From Sphingobacteriaceae bacterium (GTDB lineage: Bacteria; Bacteroidota; Bacteroidia; B-17B0; Aurantibacillaceae), in assembly GCA_016709575.1 (NCBI GenBank), contig JADJMM010000006.1:1-64000 (forward strand): DNA of 64,000 nt, read 5' to 3'. A model generated the notes under the pieces. It was not told the origin of the DNA and did not search any database. It was given only the letters and a program-made list of their open reading frames with translations. A program made the translations under genes and the position numbers. How positions within the stretch are numbered: position 1 is the first letter of the stretch; every line of letters starts with the position of its first letter. Positions 43,533 to 52,199 of this stretch are shown piece by piece.

Positions 43533-46500
43533 TTACTCAATCACCATCTTAATGGTTTTGTAGTTGTCGTTTACTCTTAAAACAATATTGTAAATACCTT
43601 GAGCGTAACCACTCATATCGATTTGATTTACGCCTTTTAATTCTTTAACCTCTTTTACTAATTGTCCGATGTTATTATAAACCATTACATCAAACGCATT
43701 TTCAAAATTAGCCTGAACGGTAAATACACCATTGTTAGGATTAGGATATACCAATAATTCACCATCAATATTTAAACCTTCAACACCTGTACAAACAGCA
43801 ACAGTAATTGTTTTTACAGTAGAGTTAGCACAACCTGTTGTTGAATTAGTATAAGAGTAAGTTGTAGTATAAGTTCCTGCTGCTGTTTGTGCAGTAAATG
43901 TAGTACCAACAACTCCTGGTCCTGAATAAACACCACCTGATGGTGTACCTGTTAAAGTTAAAGTAATACCACCTGAAGAAATTGTACAAGCTGTATTAGA
44001 TGAACTCGCTAAAGTTAAACTAGGTAAAGCATTTACAGTTACTGAAGTTGTACGTGTATTAACACAACTTCCGGTTGAACCTGTTACGGTATAGTTGGTA
44101 GTAATAGTAGGTGATACACTTATTGAACTAGTTGTAGCACTTGTATTCCAGCTATAAGTTGTAGCGCCGCTCGCTGTTAAGTTGGTTGAGTTACCTGCAC
44201 AAATTGTCGCGCTGTTAACCGAAACTGTTGGATTCGGAGCAACTGTTACTGTAGCAGTTCTGATATTAGTACATCCGCTAGTTGTTCCAACTACATTATA
44301 AGTTGTAGTTAAAGCAGGAGTAGGATTAATACTAGTTGCAGTTGAGCCTGTGCTCCAGCTATATGTTGTAGCGCCACTAGCAGTTAAAGTTGCAGTACCA
44401 CCGGCACAAATTGTAGAGTTGTTTACAGAAACAGTTGGATTAGGCGTAACTACTACCGATGTTGTTCTTGTATTAGTACAACCACTTGTTGTTCCTATTA
44501 CTGTATAGTTTGTAGTAATAGTAGGAGTAGGGTTAATGCTTGTAGCAGTTGAACCGGTATTCCAACTATAAGTTGTAGCACCACTAGCCGTTAATGTAGC
44601 TGTTGCACCAGCACAAATTGATGATGATGTAACACCAACTGTTGGACTTGGAGTGATAGTTAATAATCTTGTAGTATTACCTAAACAAGCTCCAGTTGCA
44701 CCAACAATTGAATAGGTTGTTGTAGCAGTAGGCGTAACAACTACTGAAGTTCCAGTTAAACTTCCTGGATTCCATGTATAAGTTGAAGCACCGCTTGCTG
44801 TTAAAGTTGCAGATGAACCTGCACAAACACTTGCGGCACCTGTTGCAACTACCGTAGGTGTAACGGTTATGGTAAATGTTTTTGTTACAGTACTTGTACC
44901 AACTCCGTTAGTAGCAGCTAATGTTGCGCTATAAACACCACCTGTTGCATAAGTAACAGTTGGATTTTGTAATGTGGAAGTTGTTACAGAGGCTCCAGGC
45001 ATATTCCACAACCACGAGGTTGGTGAGTTTGTTGATGTATCCGTAAATGTCATGGTTGCGCCACTACAAACCGAAGCCGGTACATTGTAATTAGCAATAG
45101 GGGCGGCAGTTGTTGAATAGGAAATATTTACGTTATCAATATAAATGCCATTTCCATAATGACCGTGGTTAACAAACGACATTAATACGTTTGATTGACC
45201 GGCTGCTAAACCTGTAATAACAATACTTTCTGTTCTCCATTGTGTACTGTTAGGAACAAAAAGATTAGTAGTAAAATCAGGTGCAGTTGCTAAATTAGTC
45301 CCGCCTTTGTAATAAATTTGAGTCCAAGTTTGACCGCAGTTTGTAGAAAGCATAACTCTTAAAGAATCTGAATATGTAGCATCATAACGGGCAAAAGCTA
45401 CATCAAAATTCACAGTAGCTTGGGTCACGGTGCTCATATTTAGTTTAGGCATTTGAAAGCCATCTCTAATACCGGAAGCATCATCATAATAATTATCAAA
45501 TAATAAAGAAGCAGAACTCAATCCGTAACCACCACAAGTAGTAGCTCTTTCCCATTTAATAGAATCTAAACCTTTATTATCATCAACCCAGTTTACAGGA
45601 GGCCATGCAGCACCTTGGAAACCTTCTACTAATGGTAAAGTTGTAGGATTTGAAATGGTTATATAACCAACTTTAGTAACAGTACCATTTCCAAAAGGAT
45701 TTGTAACAGTTAATCCAACAGAATAAGTTCCGGCTGCTGTCCAACTAACAGTTGGTGCAGAGGCTGTTGAAATTGCAGGGCTTCCTGCTTGGAAAGTCCA
45801 ACTCCATGCTGAAGGAAATAAAGTAGATAAATCTGTAAATTTAATTGGGTTTAACGGACAAGTATTTTGCTTGTCAGAAATGAAATCAGCTACTGGTGCA
45901 CTGCCAGGAGTTACTGAAGCACAAGTCATAGCAGCAAAAGCGTTAATACGACCTGCACCTAATTGTCCGGCGTAACCGCTATTGCCTGAAATAGTATAAA
46001 TGTTAGCAGCGGTTGATGAAATACAATTTAAAACTTGTGTTGGTGTTAAGTATCCGTTTTTAGAAAGCATTAATCCTGCTAATCCAGCAACTAAAGGTGA
46101 TGCCATTGAGGTTCCTGACATATTACCATAAGATGTATTAGGAATTGTACTATAAAGCGGATCGCCCGGAGCAGTGATGTCTGTCCAAGTACCATAAGTA
46201 GAGAAACCTGATTTTACATCTGAAGCTTGAGAGCAAACTACAGAATAAGCATTGGTATATGCAGCAGGATAACCCATAACCGTATTCCCGTTATTACCCG
46301 CAGAAACAATTACAATAACACCTTTTCCCCAAGCGTAGTTAATTACAGCTTGATCTGAAGTTGCAGAAACTGTACCGCCCCAAGAGCAGTTAATAACTCT
46401 TGCTTTCGTTCTAACAGCGTAAACAATTCCACCATAACCATTGGTAACTGCGTTTGAGCCTGCAGAGTTTGCAGTTGCTTTAACCGGTAATACTCTTACA

Positions 46501-47228
46501 TTAAAACCAATTGCTGAAATACCAACAGTGTTATCAGTTCTTGCGCCAACAATTCCTGAAACGTGAGTGCCATGACTCCAAGTTGTATTCAAAGGTAAAA
46601 CGCTATTGTCATTGTCACCAACATCATAACCATTCACATCATCCACATAACCATTTCCGTCATCATCAATTGAGTTACCCGCAATTTCACCAGGGTTAGT
46701 ATAAATGTTAGCAGATAAATCAGGATGCGTACGCATGATTGCGTTATCAACAACGGCAACAACTACTGTTGATGTTCCGTTAAATACATTCCATGCATTT
46801 TGAGCACCAATTAAATTTAAATGCCACTGCGTTCCAAAACTTGGATCATTAGGCGTATAAAAAGTTTTCATTTCGGGTACCTTCTCAGCATACTCTACAA
46901 AAGGATTTGCAGAAATATCGCGAATCAAATCTTCTACGCTCGCAATATTCGTAAAGTTAACTTTATAAATACGAGGAAGATCTTTATCATCATCTACCAT
47001 CCAATAAGGTCTTTCGGCAGAAGTAATACCATATTTTCCTATAAAAGCTTCCATTCCCGGTAAGTTTTTAGGATTAATATCATTAGGGTTTTTGTATTTG
47101 ACAACTGCGTTAGGTTTGTACTTCAGGTATATTTTACCATCAACACAGCCGGGCACTGCTGTTTGTGAAAAGCTGTTGATGATGCCCAAACCAAAAACAG
47201 TTAACCAGAGTAATAAATTTTTCTTCAT
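43533..47228 (-). CDS. Secreted subtilisin-like serine protease (S8) with PKD and tandem Ig-like repeats, T9SS cargo
   Basis: The protein has 1231 residues: signal peptide (MKKNLLLWLTVFGLGIINSFSQ), a pro-region (about 25-120), and an S8 domain with Asp161 (VVDNAIMRTHPDL), His219 (SHGTHVSG), the oxyanion Asn near 312 (SAGNNGN) and Ser374 (SGTSMASP). All catalytic residues are present. A PKD domain follows (near 445-530), then a jelly-roll-like segment (535-720), a second PKD, four 69-70-residue Ig-like repeats (each with ICAG ... LTASGATTYSW), and a C-terminal sorting domain. It is likely exported by the type IX system to degrade extracellular protein. The frame is intact over 3.7 kb. Confidence 0.93.
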   Translation of the reverse strand: MKKNLLLWLTVFGLGIINSFSQTAVPGCVDGKIYLKYKPNAVVKYKNPNDINPKNLPGMEAFIGKYGITSAERPYWMVDDDKDLPRIYKVNFTNIASVEDLIRDISANPFVEYAEKVPEMKTFYTPNDPSFGTQWHLNLIGAQNAWNVFNGTSTVVVAVVDNAIMRTHPDLSANIYTNPGEIAGNSIDDDGNGYVDDVNGYDVGDNDNSVLPLNTTWSHGTHVSGIVGARTDNTVGISAIGFNVRVLPVKATANSAGSNAVTNGYGGIVYAVRTKARVINCSWGGTVSATSDQAVINYAWGKGVIVIVSAGNNGNTVMGYPAAYTNAYSVVCSQASDVKSGFSTYGTWTDITAPGDPLYSTIPNTSYGNMSGTSMASPLVAGLAGLMLSKNGYLTPTQVLNCISSTAANIYTISGNSGYAGQLGAGRINAFAAMTCASVTPGSAPVADFISDKQNTCPLNPIKFTDLSTLFPSAWSWTFQAGSPAISTASAPTVSWTAAGTYSVGLTVTNPFGNGTVTKVGYITISNPTTLPLVEGFQGAAWPPVNWVDDNKGLDSIKWERATTCGGYGLSSASLLFDNYYDDASGIRDGFQMPKLNMSTVTQATVNFDVAFARYDATYSDSLRVMLSTNCGQTWTQIYYKGGTNLATAPDFTTNLFVPNSTQWRTESIVITGLAAGQSNVLMSFVNHGHYGNGIYIDNVNISYSTTAAPIANYNVPASVCSGATMTFTDTSTNSPTSWLWNMPGASVTTSTLQNPTVTYATGGVYSATLAATNGVGTSTVTKTFTITVTPTVVATGAASVCAGSSATLTASGASTYTWNPGSLTGTSVVVTPTATTTYSIVGATGACLGNTTRLLTITPSPTVGVTSSSICAGATATLTASGATTYSWNTGSTATSINPTPTITTNYTVIGTTSGCTNTRTTSVVVTPNPTVSVNNSTICAGGTATLTASGATTYSWSTGSTATSINPTPALTTTYNVVGTTSGCTNIRTATVTVAPNPTVSVNSATICAGNSTNLTASGATTYSWNTSATTSSISVSPTITTNYTVTGSTGSCVNTRTTSVTVNALPSLTLASSSNTACTISSGGITLTLTGTPSGGVYSGPGVVGTTFTAQTAAGTYTTTYSYTNSTTGCANSTVKTITVAVCTGVEGLNIDGELLVYPNPNNGVFTVQANFENAFDVMVYNNIGQLVKEVKELKGVNQIDMSGYAQGIYNIVLRVNDNYKTIKMVIE
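43998..44828 (-). repeat. Four tandem 207-210 nt repeats in the subtilisin gene
   Basis: The ICAG/VCAG codons recur at 44828, 44618, 44411 and 44204, with spacings of 210, 207 and 207 nt. The middle two units are nearly identical in protein (ASGATTYSW ... GTTSGCTN). They encode Ig-like modules with two Cys each and probably form a stalk between the protease and the sorting domain. Confidence 0.8.
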
Positions 47229-47316
47229 GTTGGTTAGAAATTAGAATATTAAAAATAAACTATTAATATTAAAAAGTCAAGCGAAAAATATATTAATTTC
47301 ATATATTGTTAAAAAG

Positions 47317-47353
47317 TTTCAGGAGGCTCATTTTTGTCGAATAAAACCTGAAA
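47317..47353 (+). other. Inverted repeat upstream of ppx
   Basis: TTTCAGG (47317-47323) pairs with CCTGAAA (47347-47353) around a 23-nt loop, ending 15 nt before the ATG of the Ppx/GppA gene. It could be an operator or a leader hairpin. The rest of the 140-bp gap shows nothing else that I recognise. Confidence 0.35.
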
Positions 47354-47368
47354 TTAGTGGGGGATATT

Positions 47369-48289
47369 ATGAAAATTGCAGTCATCGATTTAGGCACTAA
47401 TACGTTTAATCTCCTTATTGTTGAGACCGACAATATTGGTGGCTATAAAAAAATTTCCTCTAACCGTATTCCTGTCAAATTAGGTGAGGGAACTATCAAC
47501 AAAGGCTTCATTGCAGAAGTGCCGTTTAGCAGGGGAATTGAGGCTTTAAAAGTGTATTCTAAAATTATTAAAGAACAAAATATTGAAAAGGTTGTGGCCC
47601 TTGCTACATCTGCCATCCGCACAGCTAAAAATGGTTTAGATTTTGTAGAAAAAGCTGAATCGGAGGCAGGAATTAGTGTTGAAGTTATAGATGGTAACCG
47701 TGAAGCCGAACTCATTTATTTTGGTAACCGAAAAGCCGTACAAATGAGCAATGAATTATCACTTATTATGGATATTGGTGGCGGTAGCACCGAATTTATC
47801 ATTGCTAATAAAGATACTATTTTATGGAAACAAAGTTTTCTGTTAGGCGCAGCCCGTTTATTAGAACTTGTTCATCCTTCCGATCCAATTACTGAATCAG
47901 AAATAAAAAAACTATTCAGTCATTTTGATGAGCAATTAATTCATTTGCATGAAGCGATTAAAGAGCATACACCTTTAGAATTAATAGGTTCATCAGGTGC
48001 CTTTGATTCGATAGTAGATATGATGGCAGGTGAATACAATACCGAAGCCTTGACCGATAAAAAAACGGAATACAATATTGATTTGGAAAAATATTTCCCT
48101 CTGTCACAAACTATCATCGCCTCAACTTATAATCAGCGCCTAAAGACAAAAGGTTTAATTGAAATGCGAGTGGATATGATTGTGATTTCTTGTTTGTTTG
48201 TGAATTATATCTTGAATAAATTCAGTTTGAAAAAGCTAAGGGTTTCAACCTATTCATTAAAAGAAGGTGTTATATTTAATATTAAGTAA
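47369..48289 (+). CDS. Ppx/GppA family exopolyphosphatase/pppGpp phosphatase
   Basis: The protein has 306 residues from the ATG at 47369, preferred to the GTG at 47357. It has the ASKHA-type ATP-fold signatures: IAVIDLGTNTFNLLIVE at the start, ALATSAIRTAKNG, and LIMDIGGGSTEFIIA (phosphate-2). It lacks the C-terminal HD-like domain of long Ppx enzymes, which fits the short Bacteroidota form. It cleaves terminal phosphates of polyphosphate or the 5' phosphate of pppGpp; which one cannot be decided here. An NtrC-like regulator follows 9 nt later. Confidence 0.9.
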   Translation: MKIAVIDLGTNTFNLLIVETDNIGGYKKISSNRIPVKLGEGTINKGFIAEVPFSRGIEALKVYSKIIKEQNIEKVVALATSAIRTAKNGLDFVEKAESEAGISVEVIDGNREAELIYFGNRKAVQMSNELSLIMDIGGGSTEFIIANKDTILWKQSFLLGAARLLELVHPSDPITESEIKKLFSHFDEQLIHLHEAIKEHTPLELIGSSGAFDSIVDMMAGEYNTEALTDKKTEYNIDLEKYFPLSQTIIASTYNQRLKTKGLIEMRVDMIVISCLFVNYILNKFSLKKLRVSTYSLKEGVIFNIK

Positions 48290-48298
48290 ATTTGCAGT

Positions 48299-49449
48299 AT
48301 GACTAAAGTACTTGTAATAGATGATGAGAAAGCAATTCGCCGTAGTATTAAAGAAATACTCGAGTTCGAAAAGTATGAGGTAGATGAAGCGGAAGATGGC
48401 GTTCAAGGTTTCAGCATGGCACAAAAAAATAATTACGATGTTATTTTAAGTGATATTAAGATGCCTAAAATGGATGGGCTTGAACTTCAAAATAAATTGA
48501 ACGAAAATAATATCGGTAGCGCTCTAATTATTATGAGTGGACATGGTACAATAGATACCGCTGTTGATGCCGTTAAAAAGGAGCTTTCGATTTTTTGGCA
48601 AAACCAATTGATTTAAATCGCTTATTGGTGACAGTAAGAAATGCTTTAGATAAAACCACATTGGTTACTGAAGCGAAACAATTAAAAAAGAAAATTTCAA
48701 AAACTTACGATATCATTGGCGAATCAAAAGCCGTGAAAGATATTAAAGATATAATTGAAAAAGTGGCTCCAACAGAAGCCCGCGTTTTAATCACCGGAAA
48801 CAACGGAAGTGGAAAAGAATTAGTGGCGAGATGGCTTCATGAAAAAAGTAATCGTGCGGCTGGGCCATTAATTGAAGTAAACTGCGCCGCCATCCCAAGT
48901 GAGTTAATAGAAAGCGAGTTGTTTGGTCACGAAAAAGGAGCGTTTACAAGCGCTGTTGCTCAACGTAAAGGTAAATTTGAACAAGCAGAAGGCGGAACTA
49001 TTTTTTTAGATGAGATTGGTGATATGAGTCTTTCTGCCCAAGCAAAAGTATTACGTGCTTTACAAGAAAGTAAAATTAGCAGAGTAGGTGGTGATAAAGA
49101 AATAAAAGTTAATGTAAGAGTTGTAGCTGCAACAAATAAAGATTTAAAGAAAGAAATTGCTGCGGGAAATTTCCGCGAAGATTTATTTCATCGTTTAAGT
49201 GTTATTCCTATTCACGTTCCTGCTTTAAATGATAGATTAGACGATATTCCACTATTAGCAAAACACTTTCTCTCATTAGTTTGTGAAGACAATGGCATTC
49301 CTGTAAAAACAATAGCAAACGATGCTATTAAAGAATTACAAAAGCGAAATTGGACCGGAAATATCCGTGAATTCAGAAATGTGATTGAACGTTTGATAAT
49401 TTTAGGTGGTAAAGAAATTACTGCTGCTGATGTTAAACAATTCTGCTAG
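48299..49449 (+). CDS. NtrC-like sigma-54 response regulator without a DNA-binding domain (frame broken near 48580)
   Basis: About 383 residues. The receiver domain has DDE at 8-10 and the phospho-acceptor Asp near 52 (ILSDIKMPKMDG). The AAA+ domain has a Walker A of unusual form (GNNGSGKE), the sigma-54 loop GAFTSA instead of GAFTGA, Walker B (GGTIFLDEIGDM) and an R-finger region (REDLFHRLSV). The protein ends at ADVKQFC, before a Fis-type helix-turn-helix would start. The frames join by adding one G at 48580-48581 (KKGAFDFLAKPIDL). It is likely co-expressed with the Ppx gene, 9 nt upstream. Confidence 0.87.
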
Positions 49450-49508
49450 CCACGAATGACACGAATCAGCACTAATAATTCGTGAACATTAGTGTAATTA
49501 GTGGCTAG
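49446..49508. repeat. Composite inverted repeat (CACGAAT/CACTAAT family)
   Basis: CTAGCCAC at 49446-49453 pairs with GTGGCTAG at 49501-49508. Inside, CACGAAT (twice) and CACTAAT face ATTCGTG and ATTAGTG. The arrangement gives alternative hairpins over about 60 nt. It fills the whole gap between the convergent regulator and GT-like genes and overlaps both stop regions. Confidence 0.6.
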
Positions 49509-50443
49509 TCGAAGTTGATATACTTAATTAACCACTCGTAATAACTTTGCTTTTTGTAATTTTGGTCGTAGATTTTTCTATTGCGTTTCTTTCCTAATTG
49601 TTTTAAATCCGAAATACAAAGTTCAGAATAACTTAAAGTTGGGTTCATTAACCATTTAAAATGACGCTTAAAGATATTTAATTCCGCTCCCGGAAATTTC
49701 GTGATATCTATATATGGTAATAATGCCTTTGTCGTTTTTCTGAATTCTTTGTAGTTGTGTTTTTTTAATTCATTACTTCCCCAATCTTTTAGCAATTCCA
49801 AGCCAATATGAAAAGTCAGGTGTTTGTCGGTAAGCAATACCGGTTTTTCTGCAAAGCAAAACAAATTGTAAAACAAATCATTTCCAACAAAGGGAATGCC
49901 AATGCATGTATTGTTTAAAACAAATTTTGGAAATAAACTCTTCTTAAAAATAAACATATCATAACCAATATGGTCTTTCCCCACTTCACTGTAAATCAAA
50001 TCTAAATCTTCAGCCTTATTTAATGTGCTTTTTACTCTTCTTCTATTCACAACAATAGCGTCGTGCCCACTTTTTATATAGTCTGCAATCGCATTATAAA
50101 ACTGTGGCATCAAACCAATATCTGCATTCGAGTAAATAATATACTCTGCATCAGAATTATTGTAAACCAATTCTAAAATATCTTTCAATAAAGGTAAAGC
50201 TCTGTTATTGCTGAAATTCCCTATATCTAAAATGCTTTTTTCAAGTTGAGGAAGAGCATGAAAAGAAGAATCAATATTGATGTGATGGTTTTTGTGATAG
50301 CAAATGTATTGTTTAACGTTTATGCTTCCTTCAGAATAGTCGCTTGCATTAATAAAAGAAGCTAATGTCAGTTTCTGAACTTCGTATAAGTCTTTGTTTT
50401 CCTTTTCAGAAACCCCGTTAATTATATGTGCGAAGCTTAGCAT
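49505..50443 (-). CDS. GT-A-like glycosyltransferase (tentative)
   Basis: The 312-residue protein has no signal peptide or membrane helix. The segment AEYIIYSNADIGLMPQFYNA resembles the nucleotide-sugar site of GT-A enzymes, with NAD in place of a DxD motif. RRRVKSTLNKAEDLDLIYSE and GYDMFIFKKSLFPKF recall the acceptor half. I cannot assign a GT family. It overlaps the stop of the sulfotransferase gene by one base (TAATG), so it is in the same operon, which fits a sugar-plus-sulfate pathway. The codon pattern resembles its neighbours. Confidence 0.55.
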   Translation of the reverse strand: MLSFAHIINGVSEKENKDLYEVQKLTLASFINASDYSEGSINVKQYICYHKNHHINIDSSFHALPQLEKSILDIGNFSNNRALPLLKDILELVYNNSDAEYIIYSNADIGLMPQFYNAIADYIKSGHDAIVVNRRRVKSTLNKAEDLDLIYSEVGKDHIGYDMFIFKKSLFPKFVLNNTCIGIPFVGNDLFYNLFCFAEKPVLLTDKHLTFHIGLELLKDWGSNELKKHNYKEFRKTTKALLPYIDITKFPGAELNIFKRHFKWLMNPTLSYSELCISDLKQLGKKRNRKIYDQNYKKQSYYEWLIKYINFD

Positions 50444-51291
50444 TAAATAGCGTAACCTAATTTAGTCATTAAAGATACCAATTCTTTATCGGAGTATAAA
50501 TACTTCAAATCTTCCTCCGAATAATGGTCTTTCCAGGTACCGGCTTTTCCCTGACGGATAAAATTATTTTTGGTACTACTCTTAAACCGACTACCATGTT
50601 CGTTTTCGTTATTTTTAAGTTCATTAAATGAAGTCTTTGCTTTTAGCTCTTCCCAATTAATAGTTTGATTAACACCAATAAATTCAGCCAAACGTTTAAC
50701 ATTACCTTCGAAATCGGTTAATAAGGATTCGTATGATAACACACAAATTTTATCCGGATGTTGCGCTCTAAATTTTTCCATGGCTTTTATATGTTGTTTC
50801 CAGCTGCCATGCATTAAAACAACGTTGCTCCTTATAAATTCAGAAAATGTGCCTTTGAAATGATTATACGAGGTCACAAAATGATAATAGGATACAAGCG
50901 CATCTCTGTAATCGCGGTAAATATAAATTACCTTGGGATAACCCTCAAAATAGATATCGTGGGTTTTTATAATGCGTTCGCTCAATTGCGCATCAATCGT
51001 ATCTTTTGCCACATAAACGTCAGGGACAAAGGATTCCAAATCATTAAACGTAATTGTTTTTGCTGTACCATGTTTTAGATAAGAAATTACAAATCGCAAC
51101 CAGGTATTACCGGACTTAGGAAAGGATACCAAAAAAATATCGTCGGGATTAATTTTTTTTATCTGAAAAAGAAAAGCAGTTTTGTTTATTAGCCCCAATT
51201 TAGCAGGCAGCCAACGCATGTATTGCATGAATAAGCGTTTTTTACTTATAGGAAAAAGTGGAGGAGGTATTAATACTTTCTCGTCGCTCAT
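50443..51291 (-). CDS. Sulfotransferase, Sulfotransfer_1 type (PAPS-dependent)
   Basis: The protein has 282 residues with the PAPS-binding signatures of cytosolic-type sulfotransferases: the 5'-phosphosulfate loop SFPKSGNTWL (about 56-65), the 3'-phosphate site IYIYRDYRDALVSYYHF, and the C-terminal RQGKAGTWKDHYS, which matches the RxGxxGxWK motif. It would transfer sulfate from PAPS to a hydroxyl or amine of a glycan, lipid or small molecule. The start overlaps the stop of the second sulfotransferase gene by 4 nt (ATGA). Genes for PAPS synthesis are not in the window. Confidence 0.87.
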   Translation of the reverse strand: MSDEKVLIPPPLFPISKKRLFMQYMRWLPAKLGLINKTAFLFQIKKINPDDIFLVSFPKSGNTWLRFVISYLKHGTAKTITFNDLESFVPDVYVAKDTIDAQLSERIIKTHDIYFEGYPKVIYIYRDYRDALVSYYHFVTSYNHFKGTFSEFIRSNVVLMHGSWKQHIKAMEKFRAQHPDKICVLSYESLLTDFEGNVKRLAEFIGVNQTINWEELKAKTSFNELKNNENEHGSRFKSSTKNNFIRQGKAGTWKDHYSEEDLKYLYSDKELVSLMTKLGYAI

Positions 51292-52127
51292 ATTCTGGCT
51301 AATACTTGTCTAAAATAAGCGTAAAGTAAATTAATTTTGTTTTTGAATAAAATAGAGGGTCTGTTTTTTTCGCTGCCTTCTCTTAATTCTTTCACACCTT
51401 TCTCTACAAATTCTTTTTTCGATTCTAATAATTTGTCAAATTTAGCTTTGGCATGTTTAAATAAAACATCGTCAAATTGATTACAAGCTTGTATTAAACT
51501 TTCAGTTTCTTCATCAAATTCCTCGGGGTTTATTTTAAAGGAAGATTTGTTCTCGCGCACATACAAAAGCGGAGGCCAATTCATATAATCTGATAATAGA
51601 ACAAGACTCTCATCAAATTTCTCGGTCAGACCAAAAATATTGAAATTCGCATCAAAGTTTTTTATAGCTAATTCTAAATCTTCATTATTAATTTTTAGAT
51701 AATCTTTATTAATATTCCCTGACAAATAACGTGTCATCAAATTATCAAAGTTCTTTACAATCCCTTGTTTTAAAAAGTCTTTTAAAGAATATTCATCAAC
51801 ATTAACTTTGCTTTTAATAATATGATTGCCGTCGCCCTTTATGTGTTTGTATTGAGATAACAGACGCTCCCGGGGTGTTCTGAAAAAGGTGAAATACTCC
51901 ATTCCTCTTTTTAAACCCTGATTTCCAATAAAAGGAATGTGCCCGTAAATCAAATCATAATTCTCTTTTTCTGATGCCTCAACTTTTGGATACCTTTCAC
52001 GCTCTTTGGGTGAATAAAACTGAAGTTTACGTAAACCTTTAAAACGTTTGGCTAAAATAAGTGCAAACGATGTGCCCGCTGTTTTAGGAATGTGTACAAA
52101 AAGAAATTGCTTCTTTACGGTTGACAT
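51288..52127 (-). CDS. Sulfotransferase, Sulfotransfer_2 type (carbohydrate-sulfotransferase-like)
   Basis: The protein has 279 residues. The N-terminus has the PAPS loop FVHIPKTAGTSF (residues about 10-21) and the 3'-phosphate segment FTFFRTPRERLLSQYKHI near 80-100. These belong to a family distinct from the neighbour at 50443. Members act on carbohydrates. It is the first gene of the minus-strand sulfotransferase operon, divergent from the MBOAT gene with a 72-bp gap. A TACATTTG on the minus strand at 52159-52152 is a good -7 element for it. The frame is intact. Confidence 0.85.
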   Translation of the reverse strand: MSTVKKQFLFVHIPKTAGTSFALILAKRFKGLRKLQFYSPKERERYPKVEASEKENYDLIYGHIPFIGNQGLKRGMEYFTFFRTPRERLLSQYKHIKGDGNHIIKSKVNVDEYSLKDFLKQGIVKNFDNLMTRYLSGNINKDYLKINNEDLELAIKNFDANFNIFGLTEKFDESLVLLSDYMNWPPLLYVRENKSSFKINPEEFDEETESLIQACNQFDDVLFKHAKAKFDKLLESKKEFVEKGVKELREGSEKNRPSILFKNKINLLYAYFRQVLARI

Positions 52128-52151
52128 TTTGGCTATTAAAGATTACAATAT

Positions 52152-52159
52152 CAAATGTA
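52152..52159 (-). promoter_or_regulatory. -7 element (TACATTTG) of the sulfotransferase operon
   Basis: On the minus strand TACATTTG matches TAnnTTTG and lies 24 nt before the ATG at 52127. The nearest TTTG upstream is only 15 bp away, shorter than usual. Confidence 0.45.
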
Positions 52160-52199
52160 TTAATTATATATTAGCAAAAGGAATTTCCTTTATATAAAA

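Noticed and set aside
43998..44828. CRISPR array
   Set aside because: The 207-nt repeats are coding, in frame and adjacent, with no unique spacers.
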